64,000 nt of DNA from Sphagnum compactum (Eukaryota; Bryophyta; Sphagnopsida; Sphagnales), in contig OZ234495.1 in NCBI GenBank assembly GCA_965153455.1, positions 20,394,875 through 20,458,874 on the forward strand, in the 5' to 3' direction. Made by a program: the position numbers and the translations under genes. Below, piece by piece: positions 24,480-36,993 of this stretch (positions are counted from its first letter, which is position 1; each line of letters opens with the position of its first letter). The notes under the pieces are model-generated. The model did no database searches. It was not told where the DNA came from and worked only from the letters and a program-made list of their open reading frames with translations.

Positions 24480-25740
24480 CTTCTTGCCAATGGTTTTCTT
24501 TTTTTTTTTTCAAATTTGTGAAGTGCGTTGGGTTGATGATCATCCACAAGAGGAATTAGCCAAATTTGACTACATTTAGAGAGGAAAGTATAAAAGTTTA
24601 GGAATTCGGCTATAATTTTGCAATATGATAGAAACCATTGTCTAAATACGGCAAATTCAATTTTATTTTTTTCCTCACAATGTGGCAACTTTGGGCCATG
24701 TTTTCCCAAAAGAAAGCCATACTCTTCACAAAGAAGGTCACTAAAGTCGTAAATTCCCCATCACTAATTCATTAATTTTTAAAAAAAAAAATTCCCCATC
24801 ATTTTTCCCCTAACCATTGGTCAATACCGGTTATGCAATCACCATTGTTACTAGGAATGAGGATTGCAAAGCTCATTTGCATTTTTCACACAAAAACTTG
24901 CTCAAGAAACAAATTTCAATGTGAATTTGTACAACAAATTGAATCGAAGATTGTATTGTAAATCTTCTTTGGAATTTCCCAAAATGCTCATTCAATCTAA
25001 AAACACATGTGCGAGGTAAAAACTTTGCGGTTTCATCCATTACAATGTACAATTAGTGATGTTTATTGTGACATATATTACATGAATATGACAAATTTGA
25101 CATTAAGTGATTGTGAATATGGCACAAAATATATATAATATGTGTCATTACCTAATGGTCAAATTGCCATTTTAATGTAAAATAGAAATGCCACAATAAA
25201 TATCACATATTATATTGAAAATGGATGAAACCACAATGGTTACCTTATGTTATGAGCCATGATGGCTTTTTGTGTGAAGAACACCACATTCTCTTGTGAG
25301 AATGTATCAATGAATGATGCAATTCTAATTGCTCCAATTGGACCATGGCTAACCGTAAGCCTTACTCGTGAAGACTCCTTGTCACATCTGACCTCATCTA
25401 ATATTCGGAAGACATTAAAGAGACACTTAGCAACTACGGCGGTTTTGTATTGTGTTGATGTAGTATATGTACGATCAAGCTAATCACATTTGATGTGATG
25501 AATGGTTTTGTCTTGGACAATTTTTTTTGAGGTCGATTGATTGAATGGCGATCATCTACGAGAAAGCACTTAGCCAAAATTGGCTAAAGGTCTAAGAGTT
25601 GAAAAGTAGAATTTTTTTTGGAATCTGGCTATACCTATTTTGGTGATATGCTTAGAACCTTTGGCAATTTGAAATATTTTTGTCCCTCGAAATATGGCAA
25701 CTTTTGTGACCTTTTTCTTCCCCTTGTAAAAGCCATCATG
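24480..25740. repeat. Diverged direct repeats flanking a foldback element
   Basis: Segments at about 24480-24720 and 25500-25740 share a collinear series of motifs: GATCATC(c/t)AC, TTAGCCAAA, GGCTATA, an AATATG...AACC core, TACGGCAA/TTTGGCAA and TGGCAACTTT. They flank the inverted-repeat element at 25027-25234. This could be a compound or nested insertion, or an old duplication of about 1 kb period. Divergence is high. Confidence 0.45.
25027..25234. mobile_element. Foldback/MITE-like inverted repeat
   Basis: The left arm (about 25027-25125) begins GCGGTTTCATCCATT. The right arm (about 25140-25234) read on the minus strand begins GTGGTTTCATCCATT. Further matches follow in the same order (GTGAT(g/a)TTTATTGTG and a TTTGAC-ATTA block). 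The arms are about 95 bp with a very small centre. No transposase is encoded and the target-site duplication is unclear. Confidence 0.65.
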
Positions 25741-27520
25741 TGTCCTTTATTCTCGACTATTGAAATTCTCGAATATAAGGGAGAATTGTGGATCTAAATG
25801 GTACGAAGCTTGTTGGAGGGGGGAGAAAAAGAAATGTCCGGCCATCCCCAAAGCAAAGAAAGGGGTGTTGGAAAAAAATGAAATTATTCACCCTTTCAAA
25901 AAGAAAAAGAGATTGGAGGAAAAGAAAAAAATCGTCCGCCCATTCCATAGGAGAATGTGATTGGAGGGGATTTTTTTTTTTTTTTTTTTTCACTTGGGTT
26001 GGAGAACCACAAAATTGTCCAGTCATTCAAAAGGAGGACATTAGAGTGAAAATAAAATGAAATCCACGTTCTTTTTTTTCTTTGGCATAATTCATCAAAA
26101 AGAAAATTTGCAAAAAAAGAAGGAAAATGGAATGTGTTTTTGGAGTTTTCAATTGCTATGATTTGAGAAATAAAACAGAAAATTTTCTAGATTTATATTT
26201 GTTATATTTATATTTGTTTATATTTATATATCTGTGTTTGTAATAATAGCCAAAAATATAGAAAAATGTTTTAAAATTTTAGTTTCATATTTGGTTTACA
26301 ACACCGAGTCCAAAAGAGTGAAGTTTTCAAGCAGCCAAAGATATGGACATAGTTGTTTTTGGGTTACGACTTTGATTTATTTGTGGGCAATTGTCAAAAT
26401 GGCTACCTAAGTACCTTTTATACATAGGTTTATGGGACTTGGTTAGATAATATTTGGACAATAATTGGATCTTTGTCTTGTTGTTTTATTGCTTAACAAA
26501 TATGTTCATTGTTGGTTATACAATCTTAAGAAACCCAACATGAAACAAACCAATTTATGAGTACCTTAACCTAAGATCAATTTCCACATTGACAAGACGA
26601 ACAATTTTTTTTCTTTCAAAAAATGAATTCGTTTTTAAAATTTGAAATTATATATATTTTCATCATCTATTATAATATTGTGATATGAGTAGCTTTGTGA
26701 AAAAAAAAAAGAATAACTTGAGGATTTTCATGTTGATAATTTTGATGATTTTCAACATTTTAACTTTATATTTTCACAAAATTTCATTTCTCTATTTTGA
26801 GGATTATTTAATGATGAAATTGACCTTTGGGTAAGGTAGTAAGTGGTCCAAAAATATTCCCCACTCAAGATATGTGCAATATATACCATTAGGCTTTTAT
26901 TGGTGCTAAAGTCACAAAGTATCAACCAATGCGAAAAGAGATAAAGGCCAAAACATTCCTTACATCCGCTTCGTTGAAATGAATAATGTCGTTCACATTA
27001 AATAATGTGTGATATTGCACTTGCGTGTACAATAATAATACATTGTTTTGTTGCTTTATAAAAGGAAAATCTATGTCCAAACAAAGGGCTAAAAGATTCA
27101 TTGTACCTTTTTCTTCAAACCGAATCATGGACCATTTGTATTTTGGTGTTTGATCATGTTATACATGTTGTGGCAATACTGATTTTTCTCATCACTCATT
27201 TCGAACCTTCTTCAACTTCATGTTATCTCGTTGTACACAAGATGGTTTTGCAAGCATCACACATTTATGGTTCGACGTCTTGTCTACTAATGCAACTTGC
27301 AATAGAATTGGACCTCTTTCTAGTATGCTAAGGCTTTAACCTTGCATCTTAAAGTTAAACCTTTTTTTGAAAGAACTTTACATGTTATACATGTGTAATT
27401 GCTCACTATCACGGACGGGTATGACATTTTTATGTGCAGGTTTTATGACTTGTGGTTGGAACCATTATTAGGAGAGAGGTTGGAATGGGTCATTGGTCAC
27501 ACGTTGATTGTAACATCTAT
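25740..27520. other. Intergenic DNA upstream of the P450
   Basis: This is AT-rich with homopolymer runs (T run at about 25971-25990) and TTTATATTTG units at 26190-26240. Overlapping open frames at 25757-26060 on both strands are lysine- or phenylalanine-rich and carry no domain. No clear promoter element is claimed. Confidence 0.45.
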
Positions 27521-27523
27521 GAC

Positions 27524-30500
27524 ATGTTTTGTGTGTTGTTGGTGTTACATGTTGTATGCTTGTCTCTGGGAATTGCATTAGTAGTTGCTATTTTGTCCAT
27601 GTTGTGGTATTTTTTGCAAGGGACAATCAAAAGGAAAGGAACTACAACTTTACCTCCAGGATCTTCTGGGCTCCCTTTTCTGGGAGAGACTTTGGCATTA
27701 TTTTACGCTTCCAAAGCCAACAAAGTTCTTGAAGACTTTCTCAATCCTCGTGTTGCCAAATATGGACAAGTTCATACTCTACTTATCACACAAATCTCTT
27801 TTAAAGTCTTTGTTTCCATTCTCATAAATATTTCAAAACAGTAAGGTGTTGTTACTGGTGTGTGTGATAACCCAATTGTGATGTCAACAAACACTAAAAA
27901 TTATAAGAAAGATTTCATCACATTCATGTCAAGTTTACATAATGTGTTAATTTAGATACATGGATCAATAATCTAATCTTGTTTACAAGTTATGCAATTG
28001 TAAACAATATGCAAGTTTATGTTAAATATTCAAGTGAAGTGTTTGTCCCATGTTTAAAATACCTATGCAATTGTAGTCTTTAGAACCTTGATATTGTGTT
28101 TAGACTCCAAACGAACATCCTTAATCATGTTGTATTGAACGATACATGTGTAAATGCCCAGAAATATAGTTAATCAAGTTCATAATGCTACAAGTTTATG
28201 TGTTCCTAAGGCAAAGTGGTATTTCACAATTTATGAATCTTTTGAGTCCCTGAAAATACAAAGACATTATACTAAACTAAATGCGATTTTTTGAGTAGTG
28301 TTTACATGGCCAATTTAGAATTTAAAAAAAAAAGGGTTGCAAGTTTTCGATGTGTCTTGCATATAATTATTTAACATTGTTTAGTTAGACTTGATTCTAT
28401 GCAAAGGGTGTGAATCAAATGAGTTGTGCAACATTGAACTTCTATATATGCATTGGAGACAAGTTGAAGAAATTGTGATGAATTTCTCAGATTATTGCAG
28501 GTATTCAAGACAAATCTTCTATTTTCTCCTGCGGTGTCCTTAGATGCACCTGAAGGGAACAAGTTTTTGTTTTCAAACGAGGACAAGCTAGTGCAAAACT
28601 CATGGCCATCATCCATGAAAAAGCTCTTAGGACGTGGTAGCTTCACTACCCAAACAGGAAAAAAACACAAGTATGAGCACCTTCCAAATAATCTCTTGAT
28701 CACATTCAATTTTTCTTTGGTGCTGGATAAAAGTAATTGTTGGATTTAATTAAAGCCTCTTAATACAATGAATATTGAAAAAACATGGTAATACATTCGT
28801 CTTCTCCTAAAATAAAGCAAAGTTGTATCTGGTTTAGAAATATCATGGATTATGACATGTGCGAAAGAATGATGTTAAAATGTTGTTTTTTTGAATGTAT
28901 AGGTTGGCTCGCCATGCTCTCACCTCCATCTTGAGTCCTGAAGGATTGAAAAACTTCATGCCAAGAATGCATAAAATAACAAAAGCCCATCTTGCCGAAT
29001 TTTGGGAAGGGAAAGATGAAATTATGGCTGGAACACAACTAAAGCGATTCACACTCTCTTTGGCAATTGAACTGTTTGTTAGCAAAACAGAAGGCCCGGA
29101 ATTCCATTCCTTGACACATGATATTAGAACATTCCTCACAGGGATGGTTCAATTACCACTTGACTTTCCTGGCACTATGTACCACAAAGCTAGGCTAGCT
29201 CGTGAAAGCATTCTTCATACATTCGACAAAATCATGAGTTGCAGGCATAAGGTAAGGAAACTAGCTAAATTATGTATAACTTTTTTTCATTTTCTTGTGA
29301 CAAAATTGTTTCTAAAATATTTTGAGTTCCAACTAATTTTACATTCCCATGCCATTTTTGCGGTTGGTCTCAACTTTCAAGTTTACATACATGTGATACA
29401 TGTGTGCTCCTCCTTGGTTGTGTATTTTACATAACATATTTGCTATGACAGGCACTAGTAGAAGAAGAAGGGAAGATTTCAACACATCATGATCTTTTAT
29501 CAGCATTAATGAGCGCACACGATGATCGAGGCCAACCAATCACAAACGAAGAAATCAAGGACAATATTTTATTAGTCCTATCTGCAGGCTTGGATTCAAC
29601 AAGCTCCGCACTTGCTGTTGTACTCAAATACCTTTTTTTAAACCCACATTGCTTACAAGAGGTGATAAAAGGTATTTTCCCTTTTTGTGTGTGCGTGTTT
29701 AGTTTATAATAACTTGGCTTTGTTACAAAAATATTTTGAAAGAATGGACACATTTTTTAACCAAGTAATATTTGTGTGAAATTGAGCACATTTTTATTCT
29801 TCTTTCTTTACTAGATAAATTTGTTCCAAGCTAAGGATTTTTGTTTCTTTGCGTTTCATAGAACAAAAGGAAATAGAAGTGGCAAAGGTTGGGGCTTTGC
29901 TAAGTTGGGATGACACACGAAAAATGAAGTATACATGGCAAGTGATTCAAGAAACCATGCGTATTCAACCTATAGCACAAATGGGGAATCGATTGGCCAT
30001 CAAAGAATTTGAATATGGAGGATTCACCATTCCCAAAGGTTGGAAGGTAAGGTTAGACTTGAATAAATATTTGTAGAATTCTTAATATTTTAACATTGAA
30101 CATGACAAAAAGTGGCTTCATAAATGGTTTCACATAACTTGATAGTTGCATAAGTAGTAATTTGGCAACTTGCTATCTACCATTAACTCATGATAAGATA
30201 TTGAATTTATACCCATATTCAAAAGTAAGTTTGAGATTAAATTTCACATGTAACATCATGAACTTTTTGGCCTTGATGATTTAGCATTGTGAATTTGAAA
30301 TCTAAAGGCACTATGTAAGGAAACACAATGTTGAATTTTTCTGCTAAAAGTATGATCCAATCTAATATGAATTCTTCATCAAACCTTGATTTTAGGAAAT
30401 ATCAATGCTTGAAATGATTCCAAATTATTTCCATTCATTTGTAATTTTTAATGTTTCAAAATATTGAAGACTACTGAGTACATTTGATATACAACTTTTA

Positions 30501-31111
30501 TTAAGTGCATATGGACTTCAATAACCATAACTAGTAGGGCAAAGATCCACTTGATTTTGCCTCATGATGGGTTTCTTTTGGTGATCTAGATCATTTGACG
30601 ATTGTTTGACTCCTAACCACATTCTAATTCTAGAAGGATTTCACTACATGATATTTGAAATCAAACCGCTTACAACTCAAATACAATTGATCTTAAAGAT
30701 TGAATAGCTAACACCATGTTGGATTAAAATGTTGTTCCTTATCAGTTGTATAGCTTAAACATCATCTAGATCATAACCATCCCATTCATGATGTTGCAGC
30801 TTTTTTGGCATGTTGGGCGCTCGCACATGTCACCAACTTTTTTCCCGAATCCTAAAAGTTTCAATCCATCTCGGTTTGAAGGACAAGGGCCACAACCTTT
30901 TACTTATGTGCCATTTGGTGGTGGACCTCATATGTGCCCCGGCATTGAGTTTGCACGCACTCAAATGGTTGTGTTCTTGCATTACTTGGTGCTCAATTAT
31001 GAATGGTCGATGGTTGACCCTAATGAAAAAATAGCAATGGATCCATTTCCTATCTTCCAAAATGGGCTTCACCTCAGAATCCACCAGAAAAAACAACAAA
31101 AAATTCAGTAA
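27524..31111 (+). CDS. Cytochrome P450, CYP716-like (CYP85 clan)
   Basis: The exons are 27524-27769, 28501-28670, 28903-29251, 29452-29671, 29862-30046 and 30800-31111. All introns are GT-AG and the frame is unbroken, giving 493 residues. The start was chosen at an ATG that begins a hydrophobic ER anchor (residues 1-27); two upstream in-frame ATGs only add a polar tail. Features: proline hinge LPPGSSGLPFLGETL (about 43-57), substrate-side segment GNKFLFSNEDKLV, I-helix SAGLDSTSS (299-307), ExxR at 359-362, FNPSRFEG and heme loop FGGGPHMCPG (Cys436). The pattern resembles CYP716 and related enzymes that oxidise triterpenes or, in gymnosperms, diterpenes. The substrate here is unknown. Two oddities: His434 replaces the usual heme-propionate Arg, and Ser304 replaces the first Thr of the oxygen-activation motif. 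The gene converges on the G-patch gene 740 bp away. Confidence 0.9.
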
Positions 31112-31850
31112 GGATCAGCAACATGTTCATCAGATGTACTACATTGGTAGATTGGAGAAGTTTGAATGCCAACCACAATGCATGTAGATAGTTGTCATGC
31201 CAACATGTATAGGATGTTAACCAGTTACCAAAAACATATATTGTGACTTTGTTTAGGAATTTGGGATTTTCCATTTCAACAATCACACCTCTGTTCTCAA
31301 AATGGCTAGTAGAAATATTATGACATCTTGATTTGGACCAAGTACATATGCAAATTTGATTTTCATGATGTCATATATGCACACCAATATCCTACAAAGC
31401 CCATGCTCTGCTGCACCATCACATGTAATCCATTTTGCCGACATCTGGTGTATGCACCCTTTCATGTATGAATCCCCTTCTCTATGAATCAAAACAGCTA
31501 AAATTAACTGCTGTTTTCAGCTAAAAAACAGATTCCCTTGCGATCCATCATGTAACAATCCCCCCCAGTTTACAATTTGAGCACCTGAAACCTCACTGCC
31601 ATGCCAACTAAAAGCATAACAGGTTCTAGTGTAGATGGATTTTTAGATTGATAAAAAATGATATGAGGAGGGATCCAGACCCATCAATGCCTTACTATGG
31701 ACTTCTACCTGCTTTCCTGGTTTGAACATAAGTTACAGTATATTGGTCCTACACTATGAGGAGGGCTAAAGCAATGATCCTAAAAACATGGGGCCCTCCT
31801 GCAATTTTACTGGAGGAGAAAACTGATTAAACAAACATTTGCCATATGGC
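31112..31850. other. Convergent intergenic region between P450 and G-patch genes
   Basis: This holds the 3' trailers of both flanking genes. No extra gene is visible. A ribbon of C residues (CCCCCCCAG) occurs near 31560. Confidence 0.5.
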
Positions 31851-34800
31851 TCAAGTTCTTTTCTTAGCACCTGCAAGGAAAACCTTCTTGCCCTCCACAA
31901 CAAACCTCGAGCTCTTTAGCAACTGCAAAGAACATTACAAAATGTTTGTCAAGAAACCACAGCACTGACAAAAGATTGTGAACACAGAACAAAAGAACCA
32001 TTCTCGTGTGGTTGTGTCATTCTCCTCTTTTGTGTCTAATAGTTCTCTGTAACTGGTTTTGAAAATGGTTGCTCCAAAGCACAATACTACATTTCCAGAA
32101 GCAGTATCAGAGAACTTCACAACAATGCTTTTGAAGGTGACATGGCAATGGGTGTGGTCATAACCTTTGGGATGTCGCTCATGGTGTCTCAGACAATTAC
32201 CATGAAACAGCAACCATCATTGTTATGCTTTCTAGATGGAGCAAACAGATACACTACCTTTCACAGTTCAAGGTCGAGGTCTATCTTGGGCTGGTAGCTT
32301 AACACACAAGACTCTAAACCCTAAACCCACTTGTCACCTTTTAACGTAGATCTCACAAACAGTCCACAGAATTTTTACATGCAACCCATCACAAACATAA
32401 ACACACCTTAAGAAACTAAAATCAATTCAGATTATGAAGACAAATTTACCTTTTCTTTGAAGGCATCCCTTTGATCACCTTCTGAATCCAAAATCAAGCC
32501 AGTAGTGGCAATCACTTGTTTCTTTAGTCGTTTCAACTTCATACCCTGTTCTGGTGCCTGTAATATGACCATAATAACATGTTAGTTAATTCTTGAATCT
32601 TGCAAGCTACAAATCATGAATCCTTGTTCCATACCAATCTTGGGGGGGGGGGGGGTTCTTTCAGTGTTATGCTAAAGATACCTGCTGGATACCAGACTGG
32701 AACAAGACACCCTTCAAAAGCATTGCTGAAATGAAACAAGAATTGAGGATGAATCAGACCTCTGACAGAAAGTGTGCTATCAGATCTTTCAACTTCACCT
32801 TAGATCCCCCCTCCTGCTTTACACCCCCCTTTTTGATTCCATCCCCTATTTTCTGTTTCTTCCTGCATATTTTATCTTCTGAACCAGCCTGCAAATTCTC
32901 AGAATCTGTGCTCCGGTCAAGACTGCTTTCTTGGTCCTTCTGTGCTTCATTTCCATCACTCTCACCATCATCACCAAAAATTGTTTTCTGTCCTTTGAAA
33001 TGAGCTCCTCCCAGTTTCCGAGTGCAGTCACCGATTCCCAAACCCCTCTTCCCTGCTGTAGCCTTGTCCTGCACCAAGAAGGTGTAGGCAAGCTGGTGAG
33101 TAATCTGGCATCATAACACAAAGCAACTCTCAAACAAGGAACGGCCATTTGGGCTGTACTGTGTCAAGTTTTTTGACCTGAACAAGTTTGTACAAGCTTT
33201 CTTGATCCTGTTCACAGAATGCAGTACGTGCATTCAATGTGGTCTTGTCTGCTGCTCGGTCAGGAGCATCTTCATTGATGCTCCTGTCTCCATCGTGGAG
33301 TTTAGAACCAAGCTTACCACCTCTGACAAACCCGTACTTTGAACCCCACCATTCTGTAACAACTGGTGAACCTGCTTCAGTATTCACTCTGTTGGGAGAA
33401 ACATCTTCTTTGGATACATTGTTCTCTCTGTTCAGTAGTGTTGTAACCACTGCAAATAGCAAACAAATATCTTCATAAGTACTGAGAAATTCTCAACACT
33501 TACAAATTTAACTCAACCTGAAATAATAAGGTTAGGGAGATTTCAGATTTGACATCTTTCCCAGCACCCAATGTGCAAGTATGCAATGAGAGGAAACCCA
33601 ACCAAAAAGTAAAGAGAAAACAAGAGCAACAATAACAACATTTGTAACAATTGGGTTTCATGCAACTGCAATTTTATAGGTTCCTAATCAGCCACAGAAT
33701 GCCCTCTCCATATTGCATTTCACAAAAAAATCAGCTCCAAAATCTCCCTCACAAAATGAATGTGTTTCTAGTAAGTCCTAAAAATCAGTACAATACAGGT
33801 CTTTGCTTTTGAATGAACAATAAAGAACAATCACAAAGAGAAACTGATACAGATGAGGGTGCCCACCTGTTGAGATCTTGTCTACCTTCATCTTTGACTT
33901 CTTCTTACTGACAGTCACAGACACTTCAGCATCCTTGTCTTCAATCTTTGCCTTAGGGGCCTCTGCTGACACTTCAATTGCAACTTGAGCTCCATTCTCA
34001 TCACTCTTGCAACCCTGTCGTGTAAAACAACCATTGTGTAAACCAATCACTTCCACGTGTTTTCCAGTAACACCCGACAAGCCAACACAGGATTTACTGT
34101 TGAGAAAAGATACTGCCAAATAATGTGAAAGAGATAATGTAAGCATCACATTATTGACATGCAGACTTCCCAAGCTTGACAAAGAGCTACTTTCAAGCAA
34201 CCACTTTTCTGTGTGCTCTAATGTCAACTCCACCCATCTCCCTCTCAAGTGAGACAGGAAAGATGGAATGTTCACCAGAATGGATTGAAGGTCAGTTTCA
34301 GAGTAATGATTAACCACTTTCCCACATTCTCTCCTCTTGTACCTGCGCCGCATATCAAGGTTCATAATTTTGACAGGGTACTTCAATTGATCAGTTCATC
34401 TGATCAACCACAGAAATTTACATTGACTTGACACTGACACAATCAAGAAGAGGAGTTGTAATCTACATCAATCATGCCTGGTTGGATGGAGTATCCTCAT
34501 GTTGACTCCCTTCTTCTTAGCAGATCCATCTATTGCTCAGGGATCAAATCTCAACAGCATATGACATCTGGCTAAGAACTAGCGTTCAACAATGTTGGTG
34601 ATCATTCAGTAAATGGGAGCAATAATGTAGTTGTGTAATGATAATCTTCAACCCACACTCATGTACTAACCTCCCTTGAGGATGAGTGACTTTCTTTGCT
34701 TCAACCTCTGTGGCTTCATCCTGATGCTCACCCTCTGCCTCTGAATTTAGCTCTGCAGAAATGACATTCACCATATAATGTTTTATCAAACATCACGCCC

Positions 34801-36176
34801 GGCAGCATTGTGAATTCCACAACATTTATGAACTATCTTCAGAAGATAAATCTCCCCAATGAAAAAACCTTATTGAGATCAACAGAAGGAGCCTATAAAA
34901 AGGATCCTCTCTTTCTCATAAACAGAAGAAAAACGCACCTTCTTTGGTATCAGAACCTGCAGCTTGCTGTTCACATGCCACCACAACCACCCAGCTAACC
35001 CAAGTCAACACCAAGCAAAATCTCTTTTGCACTGATTCTCACAGACCCAGGCTTGATTGCCATCTCAAAATCCACACTTTGAGCTACACCCTGGGAATCC
35101 AAAGAGCATAAAAACCGACACAAGAAAGGCAACATTTGACACCAACCCACTCTTCTGAGAACACACAACCATCTCAATATTGAAAGGCTTATCCACTGGA
35201 CAGTATATCTCATGAGTGAGAAGAGAACCATAACATCAACTTACAAACTCACAAAAAGAAAGCTCCTTGAGAGGAGATACATACCACTTTGAGGTTCTTG
35301 AGAATGTTATCAAACACATGCGTGTTGACAGTCCACCTAGTCACTGCTTGGTGTTCAGCAGCACCCACACCTGCAACACACAAGAAATCTCAGAATTCAG
35401 TCCCGAGTGAATCAGGGGAAAAAAAAATTTGCTGCCAAACCATATCAATGTAAGAATCATTGATGTCAGAATCCACTGTGTTGGAATTTGTGCTCCAGAA
35501 AAAAAAGCCCCAAATTCAAGAACTCCTCATTGCAAAATCAGGATTGATCATTGTGCAAATCCATTGAAATAATCATGGTGTATCAGTGGTACCTGAATTG
35601 TCAGTTCGGTTCTTGACCCGAATGTGTGATTTCATTCCCTGATTGTCCTTCCCCAATCCAGAGCCTTCTGCCCAGCCCTGCAACAAATCAGAAGAAAAAC
35701 AGAAAATGATACACATGACTAGAATCTTTTCCATTGCCAAAAACACGCATTCACAAGTGTTTGATGAATTTCTGGCTAACAACAGAAAAAAAAAGAAAAC
35801 GAGAAAAAAATAAACTGTTCCCAAATTCTCAACCAAGCTTGCTTGCTTATTATTGGGTCTAGTCTTGGTTCTCTCCAAGAACCCCCGAATGAATTGTGCA
35901 CTTGCAATAAAGAAAAAAAACCTAAGCAACAACAGCATGATGCTTAAGAACATTTATTTATTTCCTTCTTTCCATGAGATCAAGACTTCGAATTCAGCAT
36001 CACAAAATCCACAAATCCCTACAAAAATCCTGCACTGAAAGAAGCTAAAGAATACAAGAAGAACAAAAGAGGGAGTAAGAGAAAAGGGAAGAAGGGGAAA
36101 ACACACACACCATCTGTGTCATGAGTCGGAATGCCGGAGACTCTTTGGCACCCTCGAACAGCACAGCACCACCCAT
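31851..36176 (-). CDS. PINX1-like G-patch protein
   Basis: Twelve minus-strand exons join in frame to 463 residues: 36176-36111, 35677-35593, 35370-35285, 35090-35012, 34956-34939, 34752-34671, 34342-34276, 34014-33867, 33449-33178, 33068-32760, 32557-32450 and 31922-31851. The N-terminus MGGAVLFEGAKESPAFRLM leads into the G-patch (MGWAEGSGLGKDNQG, about 22-36). Then come HPQGRYKRRECGKVV, EWWGSKYGFVRGGKLG, LVQDKATAGKRGLGI, a Lys/Asp-rich linker, a MKLKRLKKQV helix and the C-terminal FVVEGKKVFL. This order matches the plant G-patch family related to PINX1, which acts in the nucleolus in rRNA processing and, in animals, also in telomerase control. Exon 5 is only 18 nt. Donor and acceptor choices for exons 7-8 are less certain than the rest. 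The promoter side carries several TTTAGGG motifs. Confidence 0.9.
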
Positions 36177-36419
36177 CGTCTCCTATCTCAATCAATAATC
36201 CAGACAGACTGCTCCCCGGAACCTCCCCCCCAAAAAAAAATTCGAAGACCAAAACAGAAATGCGCTCCAGTTTTTTTCACATCACACTCTTTTTCGTCGG
36301 AGCCGTTTTACATCAGAGGCAAGCTTCCGCACTCGCACATGCTCGTGAAGAGCATGTGGAATCCTTTGGCCGCCATCGCCAGGCGAAGCTTTCTTCACTG
36401 GAAAAAATACACTGTGATG

Positions 36420-36730
36420 TTTTAGGGTTTGGTATATTATTAGGGTATAATCGTTTCTAGGGTTTGGTGTATATGAAAAGGCATGATAAAAAAAACCCCC
36501 ATTGTTCAGGTTTTTTTTAGGGTTAGGGTTGGTTAGGGTTTTAAGCTGAGATCATTTTGGTTTGGTGTATGCATCATCTACTGGGACTAAAAGCGGCCTA
36601 CTCCAAAGATTTTTTTGGGGTCAAGTTTTAGGGTTTAAAACTCCAAGTCTTTTTTAAGCTTAGGATTCTAAAATTGTGATAGGTTTTAGGGCTCCTTTGT
36701 ATATAGGTTTTAGGGCTCGATGTATAGGAG
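36420..36730 (-). promoter_or_regulatory. Cluster of telo-box-like motifs upstream of PINX1-like gene
   Basis: At least seven AGGG-type telomere-like motifs occur within about 310 bp. They include TTTTAGGGTTT twice, TAGGGTTTGGTG, and a compact TTTAGGGTTAGGGTTGG run at 36518-36534 with another TTAGGGTTT just after. On the gene strand they read CCCTAA(A), the plant telo-box often found upstream of ribosome-biogenesis genes. They lie about 245-550 bp upstream of the start codon. Confidence 0.6.
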
Positions 36731-36993
36731 AAGGGTTTTGTCGGTAGTAATCTTCTGGATTTAAGGGCCCACACGAGGTCGGTAGGCCCGACGGGAGGGG
36801 CCCCAAAATTCAGAAAGGTCCTATTCCTGAAACCTTCACCTACATAAAGAACCCTGTAGATTTTTCTTTCAACGTTTTTTCATCTTTTCTCTTCTTTCAC
36901 TCTTTCTTTTCACCTCATGTCCTTTTGCTAAATGGGAAAGTGGATCTAACGAGGATTAGGTTTGAATGACGATGAATACATAATGAGAAATTT

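Noticed and set aside
32642-32655. G run of about 14 inside a G-patch gene intron
   Set aside because: A homopolymer in an intron; length may be a sequencing artefact and no function is implied.
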